From an uncultured Sedimentitalea sp. (lineage in GTDB: Bacteria > Pseudomonadota > Alphaproteobacteria > Rhodobacterales > Rhodobacteraceae): a DNA stretch of 64,000 nucleotides. The stretch is taken from assembly GCA_947504115.1 (NCBI GenBank), contig CANNGH010000009.1, forward strand, positions 52,117 to 116,116, given 5' to 3'. Of the stretch, positions 30,862-40,663 are shown in pieces (the first letter of the stretch is position 1; each line of letters opens with the position of its first letter). The notes under the pieces are model-generated. The model was given only the letters and a program-made list of their open reading frames with translations. It had not been told where the DNA came from and did not search any database. Position numbers and translations under genes: made by a program.

Positions 30862-32396
30862 GCCAGTTCTCCCGGCAATCCGTCGGGCAGCGCATCCAGC
30901 AACGCGCCCGAGCGGACCAGATCGGCGACGTCCTCCAGATCGCCCGCCAGATAGCGATCCTGCCCCAGCGGCGGGATCGCGTGGCGCAGCCGCGCCAGCA
31001 CCGCCTGCAACGGCGACGAGGTTTTCAGCGGCGCGCGGAATTCGACGCCCGCGGCGGCGCACAAGATTTCGATCCCGATGATCTGGGTCAGGTTGGCGCA
31101 CATCTGCCGCAACCGGCGCGCGCCATGGGCCGACATCGAGACGTGGTCTTCCTGATTGGCGCTGGTGGGCGTGGAATCCGTGCTGCAGGGATTGGCCAGA
31201 TGCTTGTTTTCGCTCATCAATGCGGCGCTGGTGACTTCGGCGATCATCAGCCCGCTGTTCAGCCCCGGATCGGGGGTCAGGAACGGCGGCAGGTCGTGGC
31301 TGAGCGTCGGATCCACCATCAGCGCGATGCGGCGTTGCGAGATGGCGCCGATCTCCGCGATGGCCAGCGCGATCTGGTCGGCGGCAAAGGCCACCGGCTC
31401 GGCATGGAAATTCCCGCCCGAGACGATGCGGTTCGCGCCGACCAGCACCAGCGGGTTGTCGGTGGCGGCGTTCGCCTCGATTTCCAGCGTGCGGCCGGCC
31501 TGCGCCAGCAGGTCAAGGCATGCGCCAGTCACCTGCGGCTGGCAGCGGATGCAATAGGGATCCTGCACGCGGGTGTCACCCTCGCGGTGGCTTTCGCGGA
31601 TTTCCGAGCCATCCATCAGCGCGCGGATCGCGGCGGCGGCATCAATCTGGCCCTTGTGGCCGCGTAATTCGTGGATTTCGGCCAGGAACGGCGCGGTCGA
31701 GCCCATGATCGCGTCGGTGGACAGCGACGAGGCGACCAGCGCGTTGCGCGCCGCTTGCTGCGCTTGGAACAGCCCCTCAAGCGCGAAGGCGGTGGAGACC
31801 TGCGTGCCGTTGATCAGCGCCAGCCCCTCCTTGGCGGCCAGCACCAGCGGCGACAGCCCGGCGGCGGCCAGCGCCTCGGCGGCGGGCATTTCGGTGCCCT
31901 GATGATGCGCGCGCCCTTCGCCCAGCATGGCGGCGGCCATATGCGCCAGCGGCGCCAGATCGCCCGACGCCCCGACCGAACCCTGCGCCGGGATCCGTGG
32001 CAGCACGCCGCGCGCCAGCATCGCTTCCAGCAGGTCGATCACCACCGGGCGCACACCCGACGCGCCACGCCCCAGCGACAGCAGTTTCAGCGTCATGATC
32101 AGCCGCACGGTTTCGGGCGCGACCGCCTCGCCCACGCCGCAGCAATGCGACAGGATCAGGTTGCGTTGCAGCGTCGCGGTATCCTCCGCCGCGATCTTGA
32201 TCGAGGCGAGTTTGCCAAAGCCCGTATTCACCCCATAAACCGGCTCTCCGCCCCGTGCCGCCGCGTCGATGAGGGCGGCCGATTGCAGGATCCCGGCGCG
32301 GGCGGACTCGGCCAGCCGGACGGCAAGCCCCTCGCGCCACACGCGCTCAAGCTCGGCCAGCGTGACGGTGCCGGGGGCGAGGATCAGTTCAGACAT
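30858..32396 (-). CDS. hutH: Histidine ammonia-lyase
   Basis: 512 aa. It deaminates histidine to trans-urocanate using the self-formed MIO cofactor. The MIO triad Ala-Ser-Gly is in [12 protein letters not shown] (about residues 138-149), and the N-terminal Y-G-V-N-T-G-F-G supplies the catalytic Tyr. The ATG at 32396 overlaps the hutI stop by 8 bp; the longer upstream frame has no ribosome site and is discarded. Confidence 0.95.
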   Translation of the reverse strand: MSELILAPGTVTLAELERVWREGLAVRLAESARAGILQSAALIDAAARGGEPVYGVNTGFGKLASIKIAAEDTATLQRNLILSHCCGVGEAVAPETVRLIMTLKLLSLGRGASGVRPVVIDLLEAMLARGVLPRIPAQGSVGASGDLAPLAHMAAAMLGEGRAHHQGTEMPAAEALAAAGLSPLVLAAKEGLALINGTQVSTAFALEGLFQAQQAARNALVASSLSTDAIMGSTAPFLAEIHELRGHKGQIDAAAAIRALMDGSEIRESHREGDTRVQDPYCIRCQPQVTGACLDLLAQAGRTLEIEANAATDNPLVLVGANRIVSGGNFHAEPVAFAADQIALAIAEIGAISQRRIALMVDPTLSHDLPPFLTPDPGLNSGLMIAEVTSAALMSENKHLANPCSTDSTPTSANQEDHVSMSAHGARRLRQMCANLTQIIGIEILCAAAGVEFRAPLKTSSPLQAVLARLRHAIPPLGQDRYLAGDLEDVADLVRSGALLDALPDGLPGELA

Positions 32397-33591
32397 GCTG
32401 ACCTCCGAGAATGCGGGCGTATAGCGGATTGAAGCCGATGCGATAGGACAGCTCGGCCGGGTGGGCGATGTCCCAGACCGCCAGATCGGCGCGCAGCCCG
32501 GCGGCGATGCGGCCCCGGTCGGACAGGCCAAGCGCGCGCGCGGCGTTCAGCGTGACGCCCCGCAGACATTCGGCCGGGGTCATGCGAAACAGCGTCGCGC
32601 CCATGTTCATCGTCAGCAAAAGCGAGGTCAGCGGCGAGGTGCCGGGGTTGCAGTCGGTGGCCAGCGCGATCGGCACGCCCGAATCGCGCAGGGCCTGCAC
32701 CGGGGGCAATTGCGTCTCGCGCAGCGTGTAGAACGCGCCGGGCAGCAGCACCGCCACGGTGCCATGTTCGGCCATCGCCTTGATGCCGTCCGCCCCCAGA
32801 TACTCCAGATGGTCGGCGGAAATCGCCCCGCGCTCCGCCGCCATCGCCGCGCCGCCCAGATCGGACAATTGCTCGGCATGCAGCTTGATGTTCAGGCCCA
32901 GCCGCGCGGCGTGGTCAAAGACCTGCTCCATCTCCTCCACGGAAAAGGCGATGCCTTCGCAGAACCCGTCCACCGCGTCGATCAGCCCGTCGGCATGGGC
33001 GCGATCCATGCCCGCGATGACCCCCTCCGACAGATAGGCGGCGCGGCGGTCCTGATACTCGGGGGGCAGGGCATGGGCGGCCAGCCAGCTTGTGATCACG
33101 TTCACCTTGCGCTGGCGGCCGATCTCGCGCGCGACGCGCAGCATCTTCAGCTCGGTTTCCACGTCCAGCCCATAGCCGGACTTGATTTCCAGCGTGGTGA
33201 CGCCTTCGGCCAGCAGGTGATCGACGCGGGGCAGGGCGCGGGCCAGCAGCGTTTCCTCGTCCGCCGCGCGGGTGTCGCGGACGCTGGACAGGATGCCGCC
33301 GCCGGCGCGGGCGATCTCTTGATAATCCGCGCCCTCAAGCCGCATCTCGAACTCGCGGGCGCGGTCGCCGCCGAACACGATATGGGTGTGACAGTCGATC
33401 AGGCCCGGCGTCACCATGCGCCCGCCCAGATCGCGCATCTCGCCACCGGCATAATCGTCGGGCAGGTCCGAATCCGCCCCGACCCATGCGATCATCCCGT
33501 CCGTCATGGCGATGCTTTGCCCCGGAACCACCCGGTAAGCCGATGAATCGGCGTCCATTTCCACGACAGCGGCATTGCGCATGATCTGCAT
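32389..33591 (-). CDS. hutI: Imidazolonepropionase
   Basis: 400 aa, amidohydrolase superfamily. It hydrolyses imidazolone-5-propionate to N-formimidoyl-L-glutamate. The metal motif is [14 protein letters not shown] near residue 67. Further metal or active-site segments are [12 protein letters not shown] and [16 protein letters not shown] precedes the first ATG. It is the first gene of the leftward hut operon and faces hutF across 125 bp. Confidence 0.95.
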   Translation of the reverse strand: MQIMRNAAVVEMDADSSAYRVVPGQSIAMTDGMIAWVGADSDLPDDYAGGEMRDLGGRMVTPGLIDCHTHIVFGGDRAREFEMRLEGADYQEIARAGGGILSSVRDTRAADEETLLARALPRVDHLLAEGVTTLEIKSGYGLDVETELKMLRVAREIGRQRKVNVITSWLAAHALPPEYQDRRAAYLSEGVIAGMDRAHADGLIDAVDGFCEGIAFSVEEMEQVFDHAARLGLNIKLHAEQLSDLGGAAMAAERGAISADHLEYLGADGIKAMAEHGTVAVLLPGAFYTLRETQLPPVQALRDSGVPIALATDCNPGTSPLTSLLLTMNMGATLFRMTPAECLRGVTLNAARALGLSDRGRIAAGLRADLAVWDIAHPAELSYRIGFNPLYARILGGQHV

Positions 33592-33716
33592 GGCGGTGGT
33601 CTCCTTCGCGCGCGTAGGGTCGATCGTTCGGGAATAATCCTAATTGCGAATTTCTTCTATGTCCAAACTTATTTGAATGTTATGTGTGGACTTGTTCTGG
33701 ATGAATGGAGGCTGCG
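33592..33716. promoter_or_regulatory. Divergent hut control region
   Basis: 125 bp between hutI (leftward) and hutF (rightward). It is clearly AT-richer than its surroundings (about 33635-33690) and must carry both promoters. The likely regulator is HutC, encoded at 35078. I could not find the TGTA-N2-TACA operator known for Pseudomonas HutC. A weak pair, GTCCA at 33661 and TGGAC at 33687, is the only symmetry noted. Confidence 0.45.
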
Positions 33717-35081
33717 ATGACCGTGATCTGGGCCGAACAGGCGCTGTTGCCCGAGGGGTGGGCGGATAATGTGCGGGTCGAACTGGGCGCGGATGGCCGC
33801 ATCGCCCGCGTGACCAGCGGCGCCGAGCCGCAGGGCCAGCGGGTCGGGCTGTTGCTGCCGGCGATGGCGAACCTGCACTCGCACGCCTTTCAGCGCGCCA
33901 TGGCCGGCCTGTCCGAGGCCCGCGGCCCCCAGCCCCGCGACAGTTTCTGGACCTGGCGCCAGATCATGTTCCGCTTTCTGGACCACCTGACCCCCGAGGA
34001 TGTCGAGACCATCGCCGCGCTGGTGCAGATGGAGATGCTCGAAGCCGGCTATGCCACCAATGTCGAGTTCCACTACCTGCACCACCAGCAAGGCGGCGGC
34101 GAATATGACGACCCGGCGGAAATGGCCGGGCGCATCGTGGCGGCGGCGCAGCAAAGCGGCATCGGGCTGACGCTGTTGCCGGTGCATTACCAGTTCGGCG
34201 GGCTGGACCGTCGCCCGCTGGCGCCGGGGCAGGCGCGCTTTGGCACCACGCCCGACCGGTTCGCGCGGCTGCTGGAGGCCTCGGAAACCGCGCTGTCGGC
34301 GCTGCCGCCGGATGCGGGTATCGGGGTCGCGCCCCATTCCCTGCGCGCGGTGTCGCCCGAAGGGCTGGAAATCTGCGCCGGTCTGCGCCCCGACCGACCG
34401 TTGCACATGCATCTGGCCGAGCAGATCCCCGAGATCGAGGAGGTGCAGGCGGCGACCGGCCAGCGCCCGGTCGAATGGCTGCTGGACCACCAGCCGCCGG
34501 ACCGGCGCTGGACGCTGATCCACCTGACCCACATGACCCAGGATGAGACCACCCGGCTGGCCGCCACGGGCGCGGTCGCGGGCCTGTGCCCGATCACCGA
34601 GGCCAGCCTTGGCGACGGCATCTTCAACGGCACCATCTGGCGCGAGGCGGGCGGACGGCTGGGGTTCGGCTCGGACAGCAATATCCGCATCAGCCTGTCC
34701 GAGGAGCTGCGCGCGCTGGAATACAGCCAGCGCCTGCGCGACCATGGCCGCGCGGTTCTGGCCGAGCCGGGGCGCTCGACCGGGCGGGTGCTGTACGAGG
34801 CGGGGCTGGAGGGCGGCGCCTCGGCTGCCGGGCGCGATACGGGTGCGATCGCGCCGGGGCTGTGGGGCGACCTGCTGGGCGTGGGCACGGACAATCCGGT
34901 GATGGTCGGGCGGCGCGGGGACGTGGCGCTGGACAGCATGATCTTTGCCGGCGGCGACGGGCTGGCGGCCGAGGTCTGGGCCGCCGGGCGCCATGTCGTC
35001 ACCGAAGGGCGCCATGTCGCGCGCGACCGGATCGCCGCCGATTACATGGACTGCATGAGACGGCTGCAGGACCGGCTGTGA
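33717..35081 (+). CDS. hutF: Formimidoylglutamate deiminase
   Basis: 454 aa from the ATG at 33717. An in-frame ATG at 33705 overlaps the GGAG ribosome site that serves 33717, so the later start is preferred. It converts N-formimidoylglutamate to N-formylglutamate and ammonia, feeding HutG. Seen are the metal motif N-L-H-S-H-A-F-Q-R-A-M-A-G, G-V-A-P-H-S-L-R-A-V, H-M-H-L-A-E-Q-I-P-E-I-E and F-G-S-D-S-N-I-R-I. Its presence shows the Pseudomonas-type two-step route from formimidoylglutamate rather than HutG hydrolysis to formamide. Confidence 0.94.
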   Translation: MTVIWAEQALLPEGWADNVRVELGADGRIARVTSGAEPQGQRVGLLLPAMANLHSHAFQRAMAGLSEARGPQPRDSFWTWRQIMFRFLDHLTPEDVETIAALVQMEMLEAGYATNVEFHYLHHQQGGGEYDDPAEMAGRIVAAAQQSGIGLTLLPVHYQFGGLDRRPLAPGQARFGTTPDRFARLLEASETALSALPPDAGIGVAPHSLRAVSPEGLEICAGLRPDRPLHMHLAEQIPEIEEVQAATGQRPVEWLLDHQPPDRRWTLIHLTHMTQDETTRLAATGAVAGLCPITEASLGDGIFNGTIWREAGGRLGFGSDSNIRISLSEELRALEYSQRLRDHGRAVLAEPGRSTGRVLYEAGLEGGASAAGRDTGAIAPGLWGDLLGVGTDNPVMVGRRGDVALDSMIFAGGDGLAAEVWAAGRHVVTEGRHVARDRIAADYMDCMRRLQDRL

Positions 35082-35797
35082 GCACCGCGCGCACACCGAT
35101 CCCGTCGAAGGCGCAGATGATCGAGGCCGAGGTCCGCCGCCGCATCGTCGAGCGCGAATGGCGCCAGGGCCAGCGCATCCCCGACGAGGCCGATCTGGCG
35201 GTCGAATTCGCGGCCGCCCGCTCGACCGTCAACAAGGCGTTGCAGCGGCTGGCCGACGAAGGGCTGCTGGACCGCCGCCGCCGCGCCGGCACACGGGTGG
35301 CGGTGGACCCGGTGCGCAAGGCCACATTCGCCATTTCCATCGTGCGCGAACAGGTCGAACAGGCCGGCATGGATTACAGCCACCGCGTCGTGGCGCAGCG
35401 CCGCAGCCCGGTTCCCGAAGACATCGCCGCCCGTCTGGGCATCGCGCCAGGCACGACGCTGGTCCACCTGCGCGCGCTGCATTACGGCGACGGCCAGCCG
35501 TTCCAGCTTGAGGATCGCTGGCTGAACCCGGCGGCGGTGCGCGGGCTGGAGCGTGCCGATTTCCGGCAGCTCAACGCCAACGAATGGCTGGTCCGCAACA
35601 CGCCCTATCTGCGGGCCGAGATGAGCTTTTCCGCGGAAAACGCCAGCCGCCGGGACGCGCGGCTGCTGCAGACGCAGGTCGGAGAGGCGCTGCTGGTGCT
35701 GCATCGCAGCACCTGGAACGACCTCGGGCCGGTGACGACGGTGCGCGTGGCCTATGCGCCGGGCCATGTGGTGACCTCGCAAGGGGCGACCGACTGA
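35078..35797 (+). CDS. hutC: GntR/HutC-family transcriptional repressor of histidine utilisation
   Basis: 239 aa from a GTG at 35078 that overlaps the hutF stop as GTGA. The N-terminal winged helix (residues about 12-75) has the GntR pattern I-P-D-E-A-D-L-A-V-E-F-A then T-V-N-K-A-L-Q-R-L-A-D-E-G-L. The rest matches a UTRA effector domain: L-V-H-L-R-A-L-H-Y-G-D-G-Q-P-F near the middle and V-A-Y-A-P-G-H near the end. HutC proteins respond to urocanate and repress hut genes. It probably controls both divergent arms and itself. Confidence 0.9.
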   Translation: MSTARTPIPSKAQMIEAEVRRRIVEREWRQGQRIPDEADLAVEFAAARSTVNKALQRLADEGLLDRRRRAGTRVAVDPVRKATFAISIVREQVEQAGMDYSHRVVAQRRSPVPEDIAARLGIAPGTTLVHLRALHYGDGQPFQLEDRWLNPAAVRGLERADFRQLNANEWLVRNTPYLRAEMSFSAENASRRDARLLQTQVGEALLVLHRSTWNDLGPVTTVRVAYAPGHVVTSQGATD

Positions 35798-35938
35798 TCC
35801 GATGGCATGGTTCCGGAAGGGGTTCGCGTTGATACAGATGGACATGCGTCCGGTTTTCCACCACGGTCCGTCGACATGCAGACTGTCGCAGTTTATAGAC
35901 CGATCAAAGTCTGATCGCGGAATGAAGGAATAACGATA

Positions 35939-36982
35939 ATGAAAGCCGGCTTTTTTACACACCGTTTTAGCCAGTTTGCACCCTTTGAAACCAAACGGAA
36001 GTTGATTGGCTGGAACACTGGCAACATTATCTTTCGCGATGCAATTCAAAAGATGATTGCCTGTGACGTCCTTGCGACGCATGAGCAGTTTCCGGCTGAT
36101 AAATATAGTGCGTTCGTGACCACCGATCTGATCTGGCTGCAAGAGGACCTTGCGCCTTGGGATGATCTTTTTAAGCAGCTTCGTTTGGCGGGCGACAAAC
36201 CGTTGGTTCCTATCAGTATTGGTCTGCAATCTCCAAGGTTCAAAGGTGATTTCAAGATCAATCCAAAGATGGCAGATTATCTGAAAGAGTTGCAAGAACG
36301 AGTCCCCCTCGCCGTTCGGGGACAGTATACTGCCGAAATTCTGAATGCCCACGGCGTATCTAACACGAGAGTCATGGGTTGTCCCTCGATCTACCAGTTA
36401 CCGCTTTATAATAATTCACTTTCAGGGCTGTTGAGACCATGCCCCGAAAAGCTTTCCGCAGTCGCGAATTTTCGGACCTTTCTGGGCGATCTAACTTCGC
36501 AAGAAATAGCCTTCATGAAATATGTTCTCAAAAACTTTGACGGCTTCATCGAGCAGACATTTGACCCTATTTCCAAAGTTGGTGGCGTTGATGAAGAGAT
36601 GATTGCTTGGTTGAAGGGCCATTCTCATGACTTCTTCGATCTTGATTCCTGGAGACGGCATAATTTGCGCTACAATTTCAGCTTGGGATTGCGCTTTCAC
36701 GGTAATATTGCAGCACTTCTGGCGGATATGCCGGCTCTCTTTCTCACCATTGACAGTCGCACCAGCGAGATGACCGACTTTTTGAAACTCCCCGCTATCT
36801 CACTCAAAGATTTTGACCCAGACCGACCACTTCGGGATTATTATGAAATGGCGGATTATACGCCCTTCGTTGCGTCGTATCATCAGCAGCTCGACCGGTT
36901 TGCCGATTATCTATCCGTTTGCGGATTGGCTCGTTCCGAAAGATACACGGACGCTCTCGATACCTTTAGCGCGTCCGGCTGA
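35939..36982 (+). CDS. Polysaccharide pyruvyltransferase-like protein
   Basis: 347 aa. The closing segment F-S-L-G-L-R-F-H-G-N-I-A-A-L-L-A and the earlier P-L-A-V-R-G-Q-Y-T-A-E-I-L fit the polysaccharide pyruvyl transferase family (CsaB/WcaK-like), which add pyruvate ketals to sugars or act as related glycan modifiers. AAGGA precedes the ATG. Base composition is visibly lower in GC than its neighbours, with many AT-ending codons, so recent acquisition is likely. It converges on a sulfotransferase gene with 54 bp between the stops. The exact acceptor is unknown. Confidence 0.72.
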   Translation: MKAGFFTHRFSQFAPFETKRKLIGWNTGNIIFRDAIQKMIACDVLATHEQFPADKYSAFVTTDLIWLQEDLAPWDDLFKQLRLAGDKPLVPISIGLQSPRFKGDFKINPKMADYLKELQERVPLAVRGQYTAEILNAHGVSNTRVMGCPSIYQLPLYNNSLSGLLRPCPEKLSAVANFRTFLGDLTSQEIAFMKYVLKNFDGFIEQTFDPISKVGGVDEEMIAWLKGHSHDFFDLDSWRRHNLRYNFSLGLRFHGNIAALLADMPALFLTIDSRTSEMTDFLKLPAISLKDFDPDRPLRDYYEMADYTPFVASYHQQLDRFADYLSVCGLARSERYTDALDTFSASG

Positions 36983-37036
36983 ACAGGTCGCTTTGGGATT
37001 GACCGAGAAGAGTATTCGCGACCCATCTATAGGCAA

Positions 37037-37786
37037 TCAAAGCAACGGACAGGTATTCAGGTAATCCGAAAAGACCGAACTGGAAATCGCGTCCCGCACC
37101 TCGGATTCGTTAACGATCCGCGTGGTTTCCCTCGTCAATGTGCCGGAGCGGAACGGGTGGGCCACTGGCTGCGGGTCGAGGTCGAGGAACCGGTAGACAT
37201 CGGACAGCATCCGCTCGTTTTGAAGTTCTAGATCCTCGAAGTGGAAATGGATATTGCGATGGGCCTTGAATGTCTCGGCAACGCGGTGATAGCCGCAATA
37301 GAGGTTCGTCATCGCCCGCATCAACCAAGGTATATTCACCTCAATATCGACGATCTCGCCATAGGCGGACTTCAGGTAATCCCCGCCTTTTGGATGCCAA
37401 ACCCCCGATTTCTCCGCCCGCAGGGCGCTCAAGCATTTGTTGAGCAGGTTCCTGCGGTTCAGATAGATCATCCGAACCTCCCTGTCCTCCAAAAGGGCCT
37501 GCCAGATATCGGCCGAAACCGGATCTTGGCGGCAATGGAAATAGAACAGCTTGAATCCGGCCGCGCGTTTGGCGTTGTCCACATCCCGAAAAGCATGCGT
37601 ATAGGCGAAATCCGCCGAACTCTCGCCCTTCTGCCATTTCACGCCGTCCACCGCGGAGCGCCCCTCGGCCTCGTTAAACGGCTCCATATGGATCCGGGTG
37701 TCCGGATGCGCCATTAGGTTGTGCATCAGGAAATTGGTTCCGGCGCGGCCATGGGAGAAGACGACGAATCTGATCGGTTCGGACAA
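37037..37786 (-). CDS. Sulfotransferase-family protein
   Basis: 249 aa starting at TTG (37786), with GAGGA about 12 bases upstream; no earlier ATG fits. The N-terminal V-V-F-S-H-G-R-A-G-T-N-F-L is the 5'-phosphosulfate-binding loop of PAPS-dependent sulfotransferases. M-I-Y-L-N-R-R-N-L-L-N-K resembles the 3'-phosphate-binding segment. No signal peptide or membrane anchor is seen, so it would act in the cytosol on a glycan precursor. It is the last gene of the leftward run that starts at 41152. Confidence 0.75.
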   Translation of the reverse strand: MSEPIRFVVFSHGRAGTNFLMHNLMAHPDTRIHMEPFNEAEGRSAVDGVKWQKGESSADFAYTHAFRDVDNAKRAAGFKLFYFHCRQDPVSADIWQALLEDREVRMIYLNRRNLLNKCLSALRAEKSGVWHPKGGDYLKSAYGEIVDIEVNIPWLMRAMTNLYCGYHRVAETFKAHRNIHFHFEDLELQNERMLSDVYRFLDLDPQPVAHPFRSGTLTRETTRIVNESEVRDAISSSVFSDYLNTCPLL

Positions 37787-37826
37787 TGAATTTTTCCTCG
37801 GATCTTGCGTTAGAATGGGCAGCGCA

Positions 37827-39677
37827 TCATGACCGGACCGCCTGCATCATGCGGATGAACTCGGGTTGCCAGCGCCAGCTTTCCAGGCGCAGGAAGCCGT
37901 AATTCGCCGGCTCGTCCTTCATCGCCGCCAGGTGGCGGGCGACGAGGAAGCTGAGTCCCTCGATGCCCGTCGCGTCCAGGTCCCGCGGGGCGAAGCTGTG
38001 GTCGAAGGTCTTGGACACCACCGCCAGGAACTTGGCCGCGCCCTCGAGGAAGGGCATCTTGAGATCGTCGCGCAGCCCGCCATGGGACCAGCCCAGCGTG
38101 TTCAGCAGCGAGCGCATCAGCGGCGCGATGTCAGGCCAGTTCTCGTCCAGCGCGCGCAGCAGCAGATTGCGGAACATGTTGAAGCTGTAGAAATGCCGCT
38201 CGTCCCCCTGCTTGATGTCCTGCGCGGGGTGCTGGCGGTAATGATAGGCATGGCCCTTGAGATGCGCGAGCGATCCGCAATACTGCGCCACCAGAAGCTG
38301 GAAGATCTGGTCGTCGAAGGCGCGCACATGTTCGGGGAACCAGATATCCTTGCGGTCGAGGAAATCGCGGCGATGCACGCGGCGCCAGATGGTCGGCTGC
38401 CCGACCGCGATGGCGGCACCGGGAATCCAGGTGAAATCGTGGGGGCCGACGCAGGTATCGCCGGGATGGGGATAGCTGGTGGCCTCGTAGCTGGGCGTCA
38501 GCACTTCTTCGCCGGTGTCCTCGTCCAGCGTCAGGAACGCGAACTCGGCCTGCGCGACGAAGGCGCCGGTATAGCGGGCGGTTTCCAGCAGAGCGGTGAA
38601 CAGGCCCGGATCGACCCGGTCGTCGGCGTCGATAAAGGCGATATGGCTGGCATCCGAACATTGCCGGCCGAAATTGCGCGCCGAGGCGCAGCCGCCATTG
38701 GCCTTGTGCACCAGCCGCACCCGTTCGTTATCCGCGTAGCGTTTCGCCACCAGATCGCCGCACCCGTCGGTCGAGCCGTCATCGACCACGATCACCCGTA
38801 TGTCCGCGTTGCCGTCGGCCAGCACGCTGTCGACACATTCGCAGATATACTCGCCCGCATTATACATCGCCACCACCACGTCCAGCCGTTGCTGCCGGGT
38901 GGCGAAATTGTCCTCGTAATCGCGGCGCAGGGCGTAGTCGCCGCAGGGCAAATAGAACTCCCGCGCGCCGGCATCCGTGCCGGGATGAAACAGGGTGCTG
39001 GGCACATGCGTGTAAAGCCGCCCGGTCACGAACCCCACCGGCACGTCGCGCAGGGCACGCGCGATCGCTTCCTCGCAATAGGGCGCGTCGAGTTTCAGCA
39101 GGTCGGGCGCGAGGCGGGCCAGAATGTCCACCGGCAGCGCGGGGCGGTACACCGTTTCGCCCTGCGGGGCGGTGCCGGTGGCCGGGACGATCCGCGGCGC
39201 GAGCGCCAGAACCGGGGTGAATGCCGCCGTCACCGGCCGGGCCAGCGCCTCTTGCAGGGCTTTCGGCAGATCGGTCGTTCCGGGTGCGCGGGCCGCGCCA
39301 GGGACGGGTTTCAGATCGGGATGCAGGGCGGCGTTGATGCAGGTCACGTTGTCCAGCCCGTGGCGTTCGACGTTGGCCTGCAACCGCGCGAAGGCGTCCG
39401 GGTCGGCCTCGAACGCGATTGTTTGCCAGTCGGGAAACGCCGCCGCGAAAGGCACCGCGAACCAGCCGTCGCCCGCGCCGAGATCGACGCACAGCCCCGA
39501 TTTCGGCACCACGCGCGAGGCCAGGAACCGTTCGTGACACGCGCGCAACTCGTGCAGGCGGCGGGCGGTTTCGGCACTGTCGCCCCCGGTTTCAAGGCGG
39601 ACGCGCGCCCCGAAGGCGACGATCTCGACGATCCGGCCGGTTTCGGTGTCGATGGGGAAATCGGTTCTCGGGATCAT
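37827..39677 (-). CDS. Bifunctional FkbM-type methyltransferase / GT2 glycosyltransferase
   Basis: 616 aa from the ATG at 39677, which overlaps the upstream gene as ATGA and has GGGAGA before it. The N-terminal part (about 60-260) is a Rossmann methyltransferase: G-L-C-V-D-L-G-A-G-D-G-W-F-A-V, then F-E-A-D-P and L-L-K-L-D-A-P-Y-C-E-E, which matches FkbM. From about residue 310 a GT2 domain follows: V-V-V-A-M-Y-N-A-G-E-Y, V-V-D-D-G-S-T-D-G, S-A-R-N-F-G and the metal-binding F-I-D-A-D-D. The fusion suggests one protein that adds a sugar and methylates the glycan, but the targets are unknown. Confidence 0.82.
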   Translation of the reverse strand: MIPRTDFPIDTETGRIVEIVAFGARVRLETGGDSAETARRLHELRACHERFLASRVVPKSGLCVDLGAGDGWFAVPFAAAFPDWQTIAFEADPDAFARLQANVERHGLDNVTCINAALHPDLKPVPGAARAPGTTDLPKALQEALARPVTAAFTPVLALAPRIVPATGTAPQGETVYRPALPVDILARLAPDLLKLDAPYCEEAIARALRDVPVGFVTGRLYTHVPSTLFHPGTDAGAREFYLPCGDYALRRDYEDNFATRQQRLDVVVAMYNAGEYICECVDSVLADGNADIRVIVVDDGSTDGCGDLVAKRYADNERVRLVHKANGGCASARNFGRQCSDASHIAFIDADDRVDPGLFTALLETARYTGAFVAQAEFAFLTLDEDTGEEVLTPSYEATSYPHPGDTCVGPHDFTWIPGAAIAVGQPTIWRRVHRRDFLDRKDIWFPEHVRAFDDQIFQLLVAQYCGSLAHLKGHAYHYRQHPAQDIKQGDERHFYSFNMFRNLLLRALDENWPDIAPLMRSLLNTLGWSHGGLRDDLKMPFLEGAAKFLAVVSKTFDHSFAPRDLDATGIEGLSFLVARHLAAMKDEPANYGFLRLESWRWQPEFIRMMQAVRS

Positions 39678-40639
39678 GCCATGATCTCCCTTGCATAGCG
39701 GGTCAGAACATCCCGTTCGCGGCGCGGATCGGGGGTGTTCTCGGGCAGGATGAAATACAGCGGATTTATCCCGCGAAACGTCTCGCGCAGGGCAACGCGG
39801 AAGGCGAAGCGGTGATAGACCGAGATGTGATCCTCGCACCATTTCAGCAGCCGCAGAACGCTGAGCATCAGGGCGCCGCGCTGGCGGGCATTGCCGAAAT
39901 CGGCGTGTTCCTGAAACAGTTGCAGCGTGACCCGCGCGGTGCCGATGATGTCAAAGCGGATCATGCCGTTCGATCCGGTGGTCTGGCGATGCAGCTGGCG
40001 CTGGAAATAGGTGTAGTTGCACGAGTCGATCAGTTCGATGGACCGCGCATGGGCGACGGTCATCGCGTGAAACAGGATGTCCTCGAAGAAATGGTCGTTG
40101 GGAAAGCGCAGCTTGCCGCGTTCGATCACCGCGCGGGCGATGAACTTGTTGGCCGATTGCGGCTCGCACGAGATCGCCCAGGCCTTGCGCATGGCCAGAT
40201 CCGCGCTGCCCGTCGCCTCCCGCTCGGCCTCGAACCCGAGGGCGTGGATTTCGTCGAAGAACGGTTCCAGCGCGGTGCGTTCGCCCGAATAGGCGCCCCG
40301 CACCAGGATCAGTTCGGCGCCCGTTTCCTCGATGGTGCGGGCCGCCTGGGCAAAGGCCCAGGGCGCGCGCACGTCGTCGGCATCCAGAAAGCAGATGTAA
40401 TCGCCCGTGGCGTGATGCAGGCCCCGGTTGCGCGCCGAGGACAGCCCGTCATTGGCCTGGCGCAGCACCCGCAGCCGCGGATCGTCGAATTCGGCCAGGA
40501 TCGCCCTCGTGTCCGCGCCCGACCCGTCATCGACGATCAAAAGCTCGAAATCCGCGAAGGTCTGGTTGAGGATCGACAGGATCGACTGGCGCATGATCGC
40601 GCCGTCGTTGAACGTCGTCATGATGCACGAGAATTTCAT
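39674..40639 (-). CDS. GT2-family glycosyltransferase
   Basis: 321 aa. GT-A fold features: C-I-M-T-T-F-N-D-G-A at the N-terminus, L-L-I-V-D-D-G-S-G-A-D-T, L-S-S-A-R-N-R-G-L and the D-x-D region C-F-L-D-A-D-D-V. The C-terminal half is helical and hydrophilic, with no membrane segment. AGGA precedes the ATG. It overlaps the following fusion gene by ATGA. The donor and acceptor sugars cannot be deduced. Confidence 0.88.
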   Translation of the reverse strand: MKFSCIMTTFNDGAIMRQSILSILNQTFADFELLIVDDGSGADTRAILAEFDDPRLRVLRQANDGLSSARNRGLHHATGDYICFLDADDVRAPWAFAQAARTIEETGAELILVRGAYSGERTALEPFFDEIHALGFEAEREATGSADLAMRKAWAISCEPQSANKFIARAVIERGKLRFPNDHFFEDILFHAMTVAHARSIELIDSCNYTYFQRQLHRQTTGSNGMIRFDIIGTARVTLQLFQEHADFGNARQRGALMLSVLRLLKWCEDHISVYHRFAFRVALRETFRGINPLYFILPENTPDPRRERDVLTRYAREIMA

Positions 40640-40663
40640 GGGCGAATCCTGTGTGAGGGGCGG

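Noticed and set aside
33661..33691. HutC operator GTCCA...TGGAC in the divergent hut region
   Set aside because: Arms are only 5 bp with a 21-bp spacer, which is likely by chance, and the known TGTA-N2-TACA pattern is absent.
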